Origin: Carboxylicivirga fragile | Lineage (GTDB): Bacteria; Bacteroidota; Bacteroidia; Bacteroidales; Marinilabiliaceae | DNA length: 58,206 bases | Assembly (NCBI GenBank): GCA_025499625.1 | Contig: JAFMVD010000037.1 | Span: forward strand, 1 to 58,206 | Direction: 5' to 3' | In this document: piece by piece, positions 18,160-27,934 of the stretch | How positions within the stretch are numbered: the first letter of the stretch is position 1 | How the letters are laid out: the number at the start of each line of letters is the position of its first letter | Program-made: the position numbers and the translations under genes | Notes under the pieces: generated by a model | What the model saw: the letters and a program-made list of their open reading frames with translations, nothing else | Database searches by the model: none | What the model was told of the DNA's origin: nothing

Positions 18160-18615
18160 GAAAAATAATCACCTGGTAAAAAATGATAATTACTCTGATT
18201 TTTGCCTAATAAATATCATCGCCATAAAAAAGACATATTTATTACCTACGAAATAATCCTCTACCAGATTGAAATAGATTTATTCTATCCATAGTTATTC
18301 CAATCAAAATTAGATTCCACTCATATCAAAACCCTTTACACATCTGAATTACTATACATTAAAACACACTATTAAAAACCAAACCAAGTTAAATACCTAA
18401 TATCAATTTGCCTTTTAACCCGAGATAAAATCAGCATCAGCTATCAGCTTTAGGCCTTCTAGTATTGTTAAAAATCATGTTTTAAATGCTTATGTTTTTC
18501 AACACATGAGCACAAAAGACTGCTTCTTGCGTGAGTACCTTACTTTAAAATTCATAAAAAATGTTAGATTTGTTTATATTTTTGTAATTTGAAAAGCCAA
18601 ATCAATAAATAACAA
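18160..18615. other. Intergenic region between gcvT and the Hpt-like gene
   Basis: About 455 bases without a gene. TAGATTTG at 18565-18572 is a -7 match on plus, 44 bases before the Hpt-like ATG. The rest is AT-rich and featureless to me. Confidence 0.45.
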
Positions 18616-19080
18616 ATGTCAAATTCATATCAGCACATTGATCTAAGTTACTTGGAAAGCATTACTGATGGTAGTCTTGATATAATTAAAGAGTTAATTG
18701 CCATTTTTGTGGAACAAGTACCCGAATTCACAGAAGATTTTGCGGACGGCATGGCAAATAAAGATTGGAAGAAAATTGCTGCAGCTGCTCACAAAGCAAA
18801 ATCATCGGTTGTTTCAATGGGAATTAATAATTTAGGTAATATTGACCTTAAAAATTTAGAACTCCTTACAAAACAATTGTACGTAGATGAATTAGTTGCG
18901 AAGGGTGAATCAACAAGTGAGTTGGAGCAACTACAAAAAGTATTGGCAAGTTATCCTGAGGATAAAAAACAATGGATCGCTGAAAATAAGAATGAAGAAA
19001 CAGTTATAGGACTCATTAAAAAATTTGACATTGTTTGTGAGGAAGCTGTTGAAGAATTAAATCAAGTTTTGGACAAATAG
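18616..19080 (+). CDS. Hpt-like phosphotransfer protein
   Basis: A 154-residue helical protein whose N-terminal about 110 residues resemble a histidine phosphotransfer domain. AAAAHKAKSSVVSMGI carries a candidate phospho-acceptor, His59, in the HxxKSS-type context of Hpt proteins. The C-terminal 45 residues are an acidic helical extension outside the standard domain. It likely relays phosphate between a hybrid sensor kinase and a receiver domain, but no two-component partner is in the window. It is followed 13 bases later by a STAS gene, so the pair is an operon. Confidence 0.75.
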   Translation: MSNSYQHIDLSYLESITDGSLDIIKELIAIFVEQVPEFTEDFADGMANKDWKKIAAAAHKAKSSVVSMGINNLGNIDLKNLELLTKQLYVDELVAKGESTSELEQLQKVLASYPEDKKQWIAENKNEETVIGLIKKFDIVCEEAVEELNQVLDK

Positions 19081-19093
19081 AAAATCTTAAAAT

Positions 19094-19420
19094 ATGTTGG
19101 AATTTAAAGAACAAAGTGGACTTATTATTGGATCTTTAGTCGACACTGATCGCTTAAATGCTACCGTTGCTTCTGAAGTTAAAACTGAATTAACCGATGT
19201 TTTGTCTAAAAGTGGCACCAAACTACTCATCAATCTTTCAAACGTAAAGTTTATTGATAGTACTGGTATTGGTGTTTTAATTAGTGCTCTTAAAACAGCT
19301 CGCCAACATAATGGAAGTTTATATTTATGCAGTATCCAAAGTCAGGTAATGAGCCTACTGTCACTTATGAAGCTTGACAAAATTTTTGAAATATATAAAA
19401 ACGAAGAAGACGTAATGTAA
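19094..19420 (+). CDS. STAS-domain anti-sigma factor antagonist-like protein
   Basis: A 108-residue single STAS domain. LLINLSNVKFIDSTGIGVLI is the signature strand-helix, and Ser56 in IDSTG is the usual phosphorylation site of SpoIIAA-type antagonists. Such proteins are controlled by GHKL serine kinases and PP2C phosphatases. A SiaB-type GHKL kinase lies at 34464, but it has its own partner SiaC. It is paired with the Hpt-like gene and ends at a bidirectional terminator. Confidence 0.88.
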   Translation: MLEFKEQSGLIIGSLVDTDRLNATVASEVKTELTDVLSKSGTKLLINLSNVKFIDSTGIGVLISALKTARQHNGSLYLCSIQSQVMSLLSLMKLDKIFEIYKNEEDVM

Positions 19421-19423
19421 TAT

Positions 19424-19448
19424 AAAAACCGCCCAAAAGGCGGTTTTT
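19424..19448. terminator. Bidirectional terminator between STAS gene and citC
   Basis: AAAAACCGCC and GGCGGTTTTT pair around CAAAA. It lies between converging stop codons at 19420 and 19453, and A and T tails on both sides allow use in both directions. Confidence 0.92.
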
Positions 19449-19452
19449 CTTT

Positions 19453-20529
19453 TTAATGTCTGGATTTTGTTACCATCATTTTTTCTTGCAAACGCTCAAT
19501 GCCCATTTCACGTAAATAGGTAATTGTTGTTTCTGGTAAGAATTGTCTCATTCGGGGCTCATCATTCTGCTTAATAAAAGCACGAACTTTACTGGCGCTT
19601 ACATATTCAGCATTCCCTTCAAGCTCAACCTCTTTTCGTTTTACTTCGGTATAACTTATACCCTTAGATGGTAAAATTAATTGCATTGCTTTATTATAGA
19701 AAGCTGTAGTGTTGCAATAGTCTTCAGTACCCACATAGCGCGATTGAATTCCCAGAACCGGAGCAATGTGCTCACAAAAAATGGCAATATCCAGTTCTGC
19801 CTGTTTTTGCGTAATCACATCAGGGTTTTCATTCTTCAGAAAGTAATTTGGAAAAGTTGCACCTGAAACAACATATTCTCCACCCTTCACCATTTTCACA
19901 TTAGGCAAATGGGCAATACCAGCTTCAATCATTGCCCACCTATCCTTAAAAGAGAAACTTGAACGATCTTCTTCTACCACAAATAAATAAACCAAGCCAT
20001 TTTCGGCGGAAGCTTTTTCAATTAAAAATTGATGCCCCAATGTAAATGGATTGCAATTCATTACAATGGCGGCTGTTTCTCCAAGAACAGACTCTTCTTT
20101 AAGCGACTTTAAATACTGCTGATAATCCTTAATACTTTTATAGCCAAATTCGAGCACTGCCATAAGTGGCTCTGCCGAAGCAATATGTGTATATCCAATT
20201 CCACAAAAGCGTGTAATATTTTCGGGACGGGTAAAAACAAAAGCCTGTTGATGGCTTTGCATTACATACTCTGTAAGATGAGTAACGATGTGCGCAAAAG
20301 CACCTGACTCACGGAATTGGGGTGCCACTGCAACGTATTTCAACACCTTTCCCTGGCACGAACCTACACCAACAATATCATCGTTAAGTGTATAAAGTAT
20401 AACAGAATAATCCACGCTCGACTCATCAAAGTAAAAACCTAATGGGCCTAAAAACCGACGTATCAAATCAGTGTCGTATCGACTACTTAAATCCGGTTCC
20501 TCAATTCGAAATTCTGAATTCTCAATCAT
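19453..20529 (-). CDS. citC: [Citrate (pro-3S)-lyase] ligase
   Basis: Acetylates the thiol of the CitD prosthetic group with acetate and ATP, activating citrate lyase. From the ATG at 20529 it has 358 residues. The first about 130 form a GNAT-like domain (VGVGSCQGKVLKYVAV); the rest is a nucleotidyltransferase domain with NPFTLGHQFLIEKA, a variant of the HxGH motif, and near the end VSASKVRAFI. The longer open frame upstream overlaps the preceding gene. Only one base separates it from the citXG stop, indicating translational coupling. It is the last gene of the operon. Confidence 0.92.
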   Translation of the reverse strand: MIENSEFRIEEPDLSSRYDTDLIRRFLGPLGFYFDESSVDYSVILYTLNDDIVGVGSCQGKVLKYVAVAPQFRESGAFAHIVTHLTEYVMQSHQQAFVFTRPENITRFCGIGYTHIASAEPLMAVLEFGYKSIKDYQQYLKSLKEESVLGETAAIVMNCNPFTLGHQFLIEKASAENGLVYLFVVEEDRSSFSFKDRWAMIEAGIAHLPNVKMVKGGEYVVSGATFPNYFLKNENPDVITQKQAELDIAIFCEHIAPVLGIQSRYVGTEDYCNTTAFYNKAMQLILPSKGISYTEVKRKEVELEGNAEYVSASKVRAFIKQNDEPRMRQFLPETTITYLREMGIERLQEKMMVTKSRH

Positions 20530-20530
20530 C

Positions 20531-21949
20531 CTATAAAACTGTTGTATCAGTCTGACAAAAATGAACAAATAATGATATTGCCAATAAATCTGCTGAGCCA
20601 CCTGGAGAAATTTTATTCTCATTACACCAAGCTACCAGTTCGGTATAAATCGAAGTTTCCCCTCTTTGAAACGCTTCCATTGCCATTGTAGCTTTTTGCT
20701 TCAGCGTTTCCAATATGGTTTTATCGTGACGAAACAATACATTGGTATCGTTATTATTAGCTATTATCTTAAGTAATAAAGGAATAAGTTGATTCGCTAA
20801 TTCTTTATCAGTCAACTTATTAAATTGGTCATTAAAGTGCTCCTTCATAAAAGGAAGTGCATGGTGCATTACCGTTGGAAAACCTTGTTCGGCTTCACCT
20901 CTTGCTCCTGCCCCTTGTAAACCATATTTCATAAAGCACACCTCTCCGTGGCTTAGACTCGAACTCTCTTTAAGACTACATAATTCGCGCTGAATAACAC
21001 CTCGGGTTATTTGCTGAACCACCGAAGAAAACAGGTTTGATTTAAAAACACCTTTCTTCTTTTTAATCACACGGATGGCTGCGAATACACTTATGGCCAA
21101 TAAAAATATGGCTCCTTTATGCGTATTTACGCCAAATGTAGCCTTGGTCATAGCCGCCTCCATCAATAAACCTATTTCACGAATATCCGGCAAAACATTG
21201 GACAGATCATTCCCCTTGTGCTCAATTGCTAGTTGTGCAATATCCTGAAAGAATGGCGAAATAGCTACCATCGAATCCATGAAAGTACGGTAATCCATAT
21301 CTGTATGACAGCCCTGCGACGCCCTACAAACCAATCCAGGTTTTGGACTTAATGCAACTTCATACATCATAGCTTTTAGAGCATACTTCGAAACTGAACT
21401 TACCAATTCAGCATCATAGCAAAGCTCATTATATGTTTCCATTTTATGAAACATATTCTTGCGCACCTCTTCAATGGTATGTGTTCTTGAGTTACGACAA
21501 AAAGCTGCCGACTCATCACAAATAAAACATCTCTTAGCTTTACCCGAAGAGATGGCTTTACCCTTGGAGTCAAGCACATCCAAATCAATCAAACGACCAT
21601 ACTCATGCGATTCCTCAAAAGCCTCGGTAAGATCTTTCAACTCTTGAGCACCCATATTGGCCTCCGGAACTAAAAAAGCAATCCATTCACCAGCAGCATC
21701 TTTGGCTTTCTTTTTCTCCTTCTTATATTTTCCAATTGCTCTGCAAATTAAATAACGCTCAAACTCATTCTCAATCAAGCGCATAAATTGCTCACTGCAT
21801 TCGCTTGACTTTGGATAACCAGGCACATTTAACTGCAGGGAAACAAGGTGCCATCCATATTTGACCAATGATAATTTGGTATTCCAACGGCTCTCCCTCG
21901 CTTCTAACAAAGCGCTTATTATTGAATTTGTATCGTTTGATTTTTGCAT
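20531..21949 (-). CDS. citXG: CitX-CitG fusion for the citrate lyase prosthetic group
   Basis: A 472-residue bifunctional protein. Residues about 1-175 match CitX (apo-citrate lyase phosphoribosyl-dephospho-CoA transferase), with GRLIDLDVLDSKGKAIS and a Cys-rich CFICDESAAFCRN. The remainder matches CitG (triphosphoribosyl-dephospho-CoA synthase): ALSPKPGLVCRASQGCHTDM, FGVNTHKGAIFLL and GAGARGEAEQGFPTV. CitG makes the cofactor precursor from ATP and dephospho-CoA and CitX attaches it to CitD. The ATG at 21949 shares one base with the citF stop (TGATG). Fused citXG genes are known from other bacteria. Confidence 0.9.
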   Translation of the reverse strand: MQKSNDTNSIISALLEARESRWNTKLSLVKYGWHLVSLQLNVPGYPKSSECSEQFMRLIENEFERYLICRAIGKYKKEKKKAKDAAGEWIAFLVPEANMGAQELKDLTEAFEESHEYGRLIDLDVLDSKGKAISSGKAKRCFICDESAAFCRNSRTHTIEEVRKNMFHKMETYNELCYDAELVSSVSKYALKAMMYEVALSPKPGLVCRASQGCHTDMDYRTFMDSMVAISPFFQDIAQLAIEHKGNDLSNVLPDIREIGLLMEAAMTKATFGVNTHKGAIFLLAISVFAAIRVIKKKKGVFKSNLFSSVVQQITRGVIQRELCSLKESSSLSHGEVCFMKYGLQGAGARGEAEQGFPTVMHHALPFMKEHFNDQFNKLTDKELANQLIPLLLKIIANNNDTNVLFRHDKTILETLKQKATMAMEAFQRGETSIYTELVAWCNENKISPGGSADLLAISLFVHFCQTDTTVL

Positions 21950-23520
21950 CAATCTTTTACTTGACGTATCACATCAATAATACTTCCATCGCGGTATTCA
22001 ACAACACCAACAATTCTATCTGTATTCTCAATTGGTTTTGCTTTCCCAGTTATCTTTTCAACTTCAGTAGCAAGTTCCTTAATATCTTTAACGGCAATTC
22101 CTGCCTTAATTAAGTTTTCACGCAACTCAGGTCGCTTAGGGTTAACACATATACCTCGCTCAGTTACCAATACATCAATGCTTTCGCCAGGCGTTACAAT
22201 TGTATGCACCTTATCCTTAACAATAGGAATTCGTCCACGAAATGACGGACAAACAACAACTGTAAGGTTAGCTCCAGATGCAGTATCGCAATGACCTCCA
22301 GAAGCGCCTCGTACATAACCTTCTGAGCCAGTAATTACATTCACATTAAAATCAGTATCTATTTCCAAAGCACCAAGCACAACAATATCTAACTTATTGG
22401 TCATACATCCACAGTTAAACGGGTTGGCATATAAACCAGCTGGAATCTCTATGTGATAGGGATTATCCATCAAAGAAGTACTTACAGCTGCATCAAATGA
22501 CTGTACATCAAAGATAGATCGAAACAAACCTTCGTTAAGCATATCAACACCATAAGATGTTACTCCACCAAGGATAAAGCTCCCTTTGATCTCGCGGCGA
22601 CGCATTATTTTACGAAGGTATTTGGCCACCGCTAATGATGCACCTCCTGCTCCAACCTGGAAACTAAAATCCTCTTTTAACTCACCTGAATGCTCAATAA
22701 CGTTGGCAGCCAAACGAGCAATTTGCAAATCCATAGGTGCCTTTGTAATACGAGTTGTACCACCCGCAATTTTCGACGGATCACCAATTGAATCAACCTT
22801 CACAACGTAATCGACATAGTTTTGCGATATAGATCTTGGCACACAAGGATAGTCAACAATATGATCAGTCACCACAATTACCTGTTTGGCATACCAGGCA
22901 TCAATGGAAGCATATCCCATCGAACCAAAAGCCGACTTACCATGTGACCCCGTGCAATTACCTTCCTCATCGGAGGCTGAGGCAGCTATAACAGCTAAAT
23001 CAATCTTGATACGACCAGTATGAACACTTCGAACACGGCCTCCATGCGAATGTATTACAGCTGGTTTAGGCATCACACCTTCAGCTATGGCTTTTCCTAA
23101 TTCACCACGTATACCACTTGAATATATCTGTGTGATAGTACCATCTTTTAGATAGGGCAAAATCGGATCGTGTGCTGAAGTTAAACTACTTGAAGCAAGT
23201 GTAATATCTTTTATACCTAGCTCTGCTAATATCTGAATAGATTGAACCAATAGACTATCTCCACCGCGCAGGTGGTGATGAAAAGAAACTGTCATTCCAT
23301 CCTTAGGATTGGTTCTTAAAATAGCTTCTTTTAAATCGCTACATGTTTTATCAGAGTGAGGCATTTTAGCTTTATTGGGTGGAGGAACAGTTTCTTCTTC
23401 CATCCAGCCTTTCTTTAATTTAGTAAACGCCCCTGCAAAGGGCTCAAGTTCACCAATGCCCTCTAATTTCTCTGGTATATCTCTTTGAAGTATATTTTTC
23501 ACAACCTTAGCTTTAATCAT
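21949..23520 (-). CDS. citF: Citrate lyase alpha subunit (citrate CoA-transferase)
   Basis: The alpha subunit exchanges acetyl on the acyl carrier protein for citrate. Its 523 residues match the family length. VSFHHHLRGGDSLL near the start, IHSHGGRVRSVHTGRI, SASDEEGNCTGSHGKSAFG and the late GASGGHCDTASGAN are typical of CitF. It follows citE by 23 bases and overlaps the citXG start by one base. With CitD and CitE it forms the complete citrate lyase, splitting citrate to acetate and oxaloacetate in the cytoplasm. Confidence 0.95.
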   Translation of the reverse strand: MIKAKVVKNILQRDIPEKLEGIGELEPFAGAFTKLKKGWMEEETVPPPNKAKMPHSDKTCSDLKEAILRTNPKDGMTVSFHHHLRGGDSLLVQSIQILAELGIKDITLASSSLTSAHDPILPYLKDGTITQIYSSGIRGELGKAIAEGVMPKPAVIHSHGGRVRSVHTGRIKIDLAVIAASASDEEGNCTGSHGKSAFGSMGYASIDAWYAKQVIVVTDHIVDYPCVPRSISQNYVDYVVKVDSIGDPSKIAGGTTRITKAPMDLQIARLAANVIEHSGELKEDFSFQVGAGGASLAVAKYLRKIMRRREIKGSFILGGVTSYGVDMLNEGLFRSIFDVQSFDAAVSTSLMDNPYHIEIPAGLYANPFNCGCMTNKLDIVVLGALEIDTDFNVNVITGSEGYVRGASGGHCDTASGANLTVVVCPSFRGRIPIVKDKVHTIVTPGESIDVLVTERGICVNPKRPELRENLIKAGIAVKDIKELATEVEKITGKAKPIENTDRIVGVVEYRDGSIIDVIRQVKD

Positions 23521-23543
23521 TAAGTACTCAACGTCAATTCAAA

Positions 23544-24437
23544 TTACAAATCAGCCATTTCTATATCGGCCATTTCAAGTACGCGCATGGCACGTTGAAC
23601 AACTGGAGCATCAACCATTTTACCATCTACAGCAAATACACCAATGCCTTCTTTTGTATTACGTTCAAAAGCTTTCACTATTTTAACCGCTTTCCGAATT
23701 TCTTTTTCGGTTGGTGTGAACACTTCATTAACTATTTCAATTTGACGCGGATTAATAATGGCTTTTCCAGTAAATCCGAGTTTCTTAATGTATTCAGCAT
23801 CTTCACGTAAACCTTCTTCGTTTTCAACATCTACAAAGACAGTATCGAAAACATCAATCTTACATGCCTTGGCCGCCATCACAATTTGCTTTCTTGCATA
23901 GTCGATGCCAATGCCATCGTTAGCTTTTACCAACTGCATATCGGCTGCTAAATCCTGTCCCCCAATAGATATAGCATCAATACGTGGAGAGTACTTTGCA
24001 ATATCATATACATTCTGGACTCCAAGAGCGGTTTCGATCATTACATGCACGTTCATTTTATCATGCGGTAACTGATGCTCATCCTCAATCTGCTCGATCA
24101 CATCAATGATGCGCTTTATCTCATCTAAGGTTTCAACTTTAGGTAGACGAATAGCATCTGGTTGAAGCGGAACAATTTGCTTTAGATCTTCTAAACCAAA
24201 GGGTGTATCAATATGGTTTACACGCACGGTTACTTCACAACCCTCATACGAAATATACTCAAGCATGTGAGACACCAATATACGAGCGGAATCTTTCTGG
24301 TTTAAAGCCACTGCATCTTCTAAATCGAGTAAGACACCATCAGCTCCATATACACTACCTTGCTGCAACATAGCTGGATTGTTTCCAGGAATGTAAAGCA
24401 TGGTGCGACGTTTAAATGTTCTTTTTTTAATCTCCAT
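23544..24437 (-). CDS. citE: Citrate lyase beta subunit (citryl-ACP lyase)
   Basis: Cleaves citryl-ACP to acetyl-ACP and oxaloacetate. From the ATG at 24437 it has 297 residues. The TIM-barrel HpcH/HpaI-CitE fold is shown by RRTMLYIPGNNPAML, VLLDLEDAVA, IRLPKVET, HVMIETALGV and GGQDLAADMQ. The acidic residues in LEDA and IETA bind the metal. The start is seven bases after the citD stop; the open frame further upstream overlaps citD and is not used. Confidence 0.95.
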   Translation of the reverse strand: MEIKKRTFKRRTMLYIPGNNPAMLQQGSVYGADGVLLDLEDAVALNQKDSARILVSHMLEYISYEGCEVTVRVNHIDTPFGLEDLKQIVPLQPDAIRLPKVETLDEIKRIIDVIEQIEDEHQLPHDKMNVHVMIETALGVQNVYDIAKYSPRIDAISIGGQDLAADMQLVKANDGIGIDYARKQIVMAAKACKIDVFDTVFVDVENEEGLREDAEYIKKLGFTGKAIINPRQIEIVNEVFTPTEKEIRKAVKIVKAFERNTKEGIGVFAVDGKMVDAPVVQRAMRVLEMADIEMADL

Positions 24438-24444
24438 GTTTCTA

Positions 24445-24735
24445 CTAGCTAAGGGTTCCTGATTGAATTCCTGCCGAACGCTTAAGAGCGGTTTCAAGGC
24501 GAGCTGAAATGGTTGGTGGCAAAGCACCTTTATCGTTTATTATAACGCGTACATCACTTATAGCAAATGTATCTAAATCGGTATTGATTTGGTTCAACAA
24601 ATCCTCACCAAATTGCTGTAAAACAATCGACTCTAATTCGATTTTACGCCCAACTCCAAGAGGTTGAGGCTCCACCATTATTAGTACATCACTCGACTCA
24701 AAACTTCCTGCCTGAGCCTTTATTTTAAGTTCCAT
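24445..24735 (-). CDS. citD: Citrate lyase acyl carrier protein (gamma subunit)
   Basis: A 96-residue acyl carrier subunit. The ATG at 24735 was preferred over the in-frame TTG at 24744 because it places the prosthetic-group serine at position 14 (AGSFESSDV), the number known from Klebsiella CitD. That Ser carries the phosphoribosyl-dephospho-CoA arm made by CitG and CitX. It is the first gene of the cit operon and has a promoter immediately upstream. Confidence 0.93.
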   Translation of the reverse strand: MELKIKAQAGSFESSDVLIMVEPQPLGVGRKIELESIVLQQFGEDLLNQINTDLDTFAISDVRVIINDKGALPPTISARLETALKRSAGIQSGTLS

Positions 24736-24761
24736 AGTCTTCAATTAAAGAAAATTTTCGT

Positions 24762-24789
24762 CAAATTTAATTTTATTAATCTATTCCAA
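24762..24789 (-). promoter_or_regulatory. Putative promoter of the citrate lyase operon
   Basis: On the minus strand TTG (24787-24789), 17 bases, then TAAATTTG (24762-24769), an exact -7 match 27 bases before the citD ATG. No obvious operator palindrome overlaps it. Confidence 0.55.
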
Positions 24790-25083
24790 GCTAATATAAA
24801 AGCTATTTTACAACACATTTTTCGAATGTTACAAAAAACAAACACCTTCCTACTGTTACACAAGCACATATAGACTTTATGATTTTTCTCAGTGTTCAAA
24901 TATTTAGTAGATCCTTAATTTAAGACTATAGTTTATTTTTTAACAAAAAAAGCATTAAACACCTTCCAAAATAACAACTTAGCAAATTATTTACACATAC
25001 TTTTACGAACAACTATAAACAACAATTATTCTAAACAATCTATAACTTGAACCAAAATAAAAGTAGAAAGTTTAGTTCTGAAA

Positions 25084-25124
25084 AAAAGGTGCTAAAATTG
25101 GTTGTTCCAACAATAGCACCTTTT
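25084..25124 (-). terminator. clpB terminator
   Basis: AAAAGGTGCTA and TAGCACCTTTT pair perfectly, with an inner TTGG/CCAA stem. On the minus strand it runs into a T tract, about 20 bases after the clpB stop. It could also work on plus. Confidence 0.9.
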
Positions 25125-25145
25125 CATTTTTTTATAGAGATTGAT

Positions 25146-27728
25146 CTACTGATTTACAAAAAACAATTGTTCATTTTTAACATCAACCATAATTTTAGCA
25201 TCTTTCGATACTTGATCAGCCAGCAGGCTCTTTGACAAATCGTTAATTAAATATCGCTGAAGCGCTCTTTTGATTGGCCGTGCACCAAACAAAGGATCGA
25301 ATCCTGCTTTTGCTATCCATGTAAGTGCTGCTTCGCTAATTTCGATTTCAACATCCATCTGCTTCAATCGTTTTTTCAAAGCATTAAATTGCAAGCTAAC
25401 AATCTGGCTTATTTCATCAACCGACAATGGCGTAAACATAATTATCTCATCAATCCGATTTAAAAACTCAGGCCTTATGGTTTGCTTCAACAAATCAAAC
25501 ACCTCACCTTTTGTTGCTTCAATACTCTCTGGCGTAATGCCTTTTGAACTATCAAGACCTTGCTGTATTAGATGTGAGCCCGTATTGGAAGTCATAACAA
25601 CAATGGTATTCTTAAAATCAACCACACGTCCTTTATTATCGGTTAAACGCCCATCGTCTAGCACCTGTAAGAGAATATTAAACACATCGGGATGCGCCTT
25701 TTCTATTTCATCGAGTAAAACCACCGAATATGGTTTTCGACGCACAGCCTCGGTCAATTGCCCACCTTCATCGTAACCCACATAGCCAGGAGGTGCACCT
25801 ATTAAGCGAGAAACGGAATGTCGCTCCTGATATTCCGACATATCAATACGTGTCATTTGATTTTCGTCGTCGAATAAAAACTCAGCCAATGCTTTTGCCA
25901 GTTCGGTTTTACCAACTCCGGTTGAGCCAAGAAAGATGAAAGATCCGATAGGTCGATTCATATCCTGTAAACCAGCCCTACTTCGTCGTACTGCATTAGC
26001 AACGGCATCAATGGCTTCATTTTGTCCAATCACACGTTTGTGCAGTTCATCTTCGAGTAACAACAGCTTTTGTTTCTCCGATTTAATCATCTTGGCCACA
26101 GGAATACCAGTCCATCGACTCACCACATGAGCTATATCTTCTGCATCCACCTCTTCCTTTATCATGGGGTTTTCAGATTGAAGCTGCGCTAACTCAACCT
26201 TTAAACGATCAATATCAGCCTCGGCTTCTTTTATTCTACCATAACGCAGCTCGGCTACCAGTTCATACTGCCCTTCACGCTCGGCTTTTTCCGCTTCGTA
26301 TTTGTAGTTTTCAATATCACTTTTACTCTTCTGAATTTGATCAACCAAGGTTTTCTCTGCCTCCCACGATGCACGTAAACTGGTAAGTTCTTCCTTTAAC
26401 TCGGATATATCCTGATTTAAAGATTGCAACTTATGGGCATCTTTTTCTCTTTTGATGGCTTCACGTTCGATCTCCAACTGTTTAATTTTACGCTCTACTT
26501 CATCTACCTCTTCGGGCACTGAGTTTATTTCCAAACGCAACCGACTTGCCGCTTCATCCATCAAATCAATGGCTTTATCGGGCAAATAACGATCGGAAAT
26601 ATAACGGCTTGACAACTCCACAGCCGAAACAATTGCCTCATCCTTAATTCTTACCTTATGATGCGACTCGTACCTTTCCTTTAATCCACGCAGTATTGAC
26701 ACCGAACTGATTGTATCTGGCTCATTCACCATTACCATTTGAAAACGACGCTCGAGTGCCTTGTCCTTTTCAAAGAATTTCTGAAACTCGTTCAAAGTAG
26801 TAGCACCAACAGCACGCAATTCACCACGAGCCAAAGCCGGTTTAAGAATATTGGCTGCATCCATAGCCCCTTCGCCTTTTCCAGCTCCAACCAAAGTATG
26901 AATTTCATCGATGAATAAAATAATCTCTCCATCGGCATTTTCAACTTCCTTAACAACCCCTTTCAAACGCTCCTCAAACTCACCTTTGTATTTTGCACCT
27001 GCAACCAAAGCCCCCATATCCAAGGAGTAAACTTCTTTACTCTTTAAATTTTCGGGTACATCTCCATTGATAATACGTTGAGCCAGACCTTCAGCTATGG
27101 CCGTTTTACCAACACCAGGTTCACCCACCAATATTGGATTATTCTTTGTTCGACGCGATAGAATTTGAAGTACCCGACGCACCTCCTCATCTCGGCCAAT
27201 AACAGGATCAAGCTTACCATCGCGGGCACGCTGATTGAGGTTAATGGCAAAACGACTCAAGGTTTGGTAGGTCTCTTCGGCCGAAGCACTATCCACCTTC
27301 GATCCCTGGCGCAGCTCTTCAATGGCAGCCAACAAACCCTTTTCGCTCAGTCCTGCATCTTTAAGTAAGGATGAAACATCGCTCTTGACCTTTAACAATC
27401 CAAATAGTAAAAACTCGAGACTCACAAACTGATCACCATGTTTCTTCGAAGCTTCCGTTGCCCTTTGCAGAACTTCGCTAGAAGTACGCGATAAGTACAC
27501 CTCAGCACCCGAAACCTTAGCATAGGATTCAATTACCGAATCGAGCACGCGTGTGTAATCACTTAATCCATTCTTTTTAACAAGAAAATCGATAATTGAT
27601 TGATCGACTTGATGAATGGCTAATAATAAATGCCCCGGTTCAATGGCCTGATGATTTTTAGAAGTAGCTATCTGAGCAGCTTTCTGAACCACTTCCTGTG
27701 CTTTTATTGTAAATTCTTTTAAATTCAT
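25146..27728 (-). CDS. clpB: ATP-dependent disaggregase ClpB
   Basis: ClpB/Hsp104-type chaperone that extracts proteins from aggregates with DnaK. The ATG at 27728 gives 860 residues, the usual size, starting [13 protein letters not shown]. The N domain is followed by a first AAA module (GEPGVGKT at about 202-209), a long charged coiled coil (about 400-520) and a second AAA module (GSTGVGKT near 605), then the C-terminal domain. The M domain separates ClpB from ClpA/ClpC. A -7 match TAAGTTTG lies at 27766-27773 on minus. I see no CIRCE-type heat-shock operator. Confidence 0.96.
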   Translation of the reverse strand: MNLKEFTIKAQEVVQKAAQIATSKNHQAIEPGHLLLAIHQVDQSIIDFLVKKNGLSDYTRVLDSVIESYAKVSGAEVYLSRTSSEVLQRATEASKKHGDQFVSLEFLLFGLLKVKSDVSSLLKDAGLSEKGLLAAIEELRQGSKVDSASAEETYQTLSRFAINLNQRARDGKLDPVIGRDEEVRRVLQILSRRTKNNPILVGEPGVGKTAIAEGLAQRIINGDVPENLKSKEVYSLDMGALVAGAKYKGEFEERLKGVVKEVENADGEIILFIDEIHTLVGAGKGEGAMDAANILKPALARGELRAVGATTLNEFQKFFEKDKALERRFQMVMVNEPDTISSVSILRGLKERYESHHKVRIKDEAIVSAVELSSRYISDRYLPDKAIDLMDEAASRLRLEINSVPEEVDEVERKIKQLEIEREAIKREKDAHKLQSLNQDISELKEELTSLRASWEAEKTLVDQIQKSKSDIENYKYEAEKAEREGQYELVAELRYGRIKEAEADIDRLKVELAQLQSENPMIKEEVDAEDIAHVVSRWTGIPVAKMIKSEKQKLLLLEDELHKRVIGQNEAIDAVANAVRRSRAGLQDMNRPIGSFIFLGSTGVGKTELAKALAEFLFDDENQMTRIDMSEYQERHSVSRLIGAPPGYVGYDEGGQLTEAVRRKPYSVVLLDEIEKAHPDVFNILLQVLDDGRLTDNKGRVVDFKNTIVVMTSNTGSHLIQQGLDSSKGITPESIEATKGEVFDLLKQTIRPEFLNRIDEIIMFTPLSVDEISQIVSLQFNALKKRLKQMDVEIEISEAALTWIAKAGFDPLFGARPIKRALQRYLINDLSKSLLADQVSKDAKIMVDVKNEQLFFVNQ

Positions 27729-27880
27729 TTTGTAGTGTTTTTTCAAAGCACCACAAAACATCTACCAAACTTATTATCAGGACAATGTGTCATTTTAAAA
27801 AGAGTTTTTACAGACATAATTTCAGCTTTTAATTAAATTAACATACAAAATGTCAGTTTGCTTTTAAATAGAATATTAAA

Positions 27881-27912
27881 AAAGCCGTTTAAGAAATCTC
27901 TCAAACGGCTTT
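27881..27912 (-). terminator. Terminator of the dipeptidyl peptidase gene
   Basis: AAAGCCGTTT and AAACGGCTTT form a perfect 10-bp stem. On the minus strand it is followed by a run of T's. It lies 23 bases beyond the stop codon at 27935. Confidence 0.9.
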
Positions 27913-27934
27913 AATGGTATATTTTTTTGTCAAT

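Larger units (their letters stand above)
24736..25145. other. Intergenic region upstream of citD and downstream of clpB
   Basis: About 400 bases. It holds the cit promoter at the left and the clpB terminator at the right. Between them (24800-25070) the DNA is very AT-rich and I see no gene, CitB/CitI-type regulator or clear operator. Confidence 0.5.

Noticed and set aside
18068-18172. Long N-terminal extension of gcvT, or a glycine riboswitch
   Set aside because: The extension crosses a TACATTTG promoter box, and the leader has no recognisable paired glycine-riboswitch core.
24438-24527. N-terminal extension of citE
   Set aside because: It overlaps citD in another frame; the conserved protein begins at ATG 24437.
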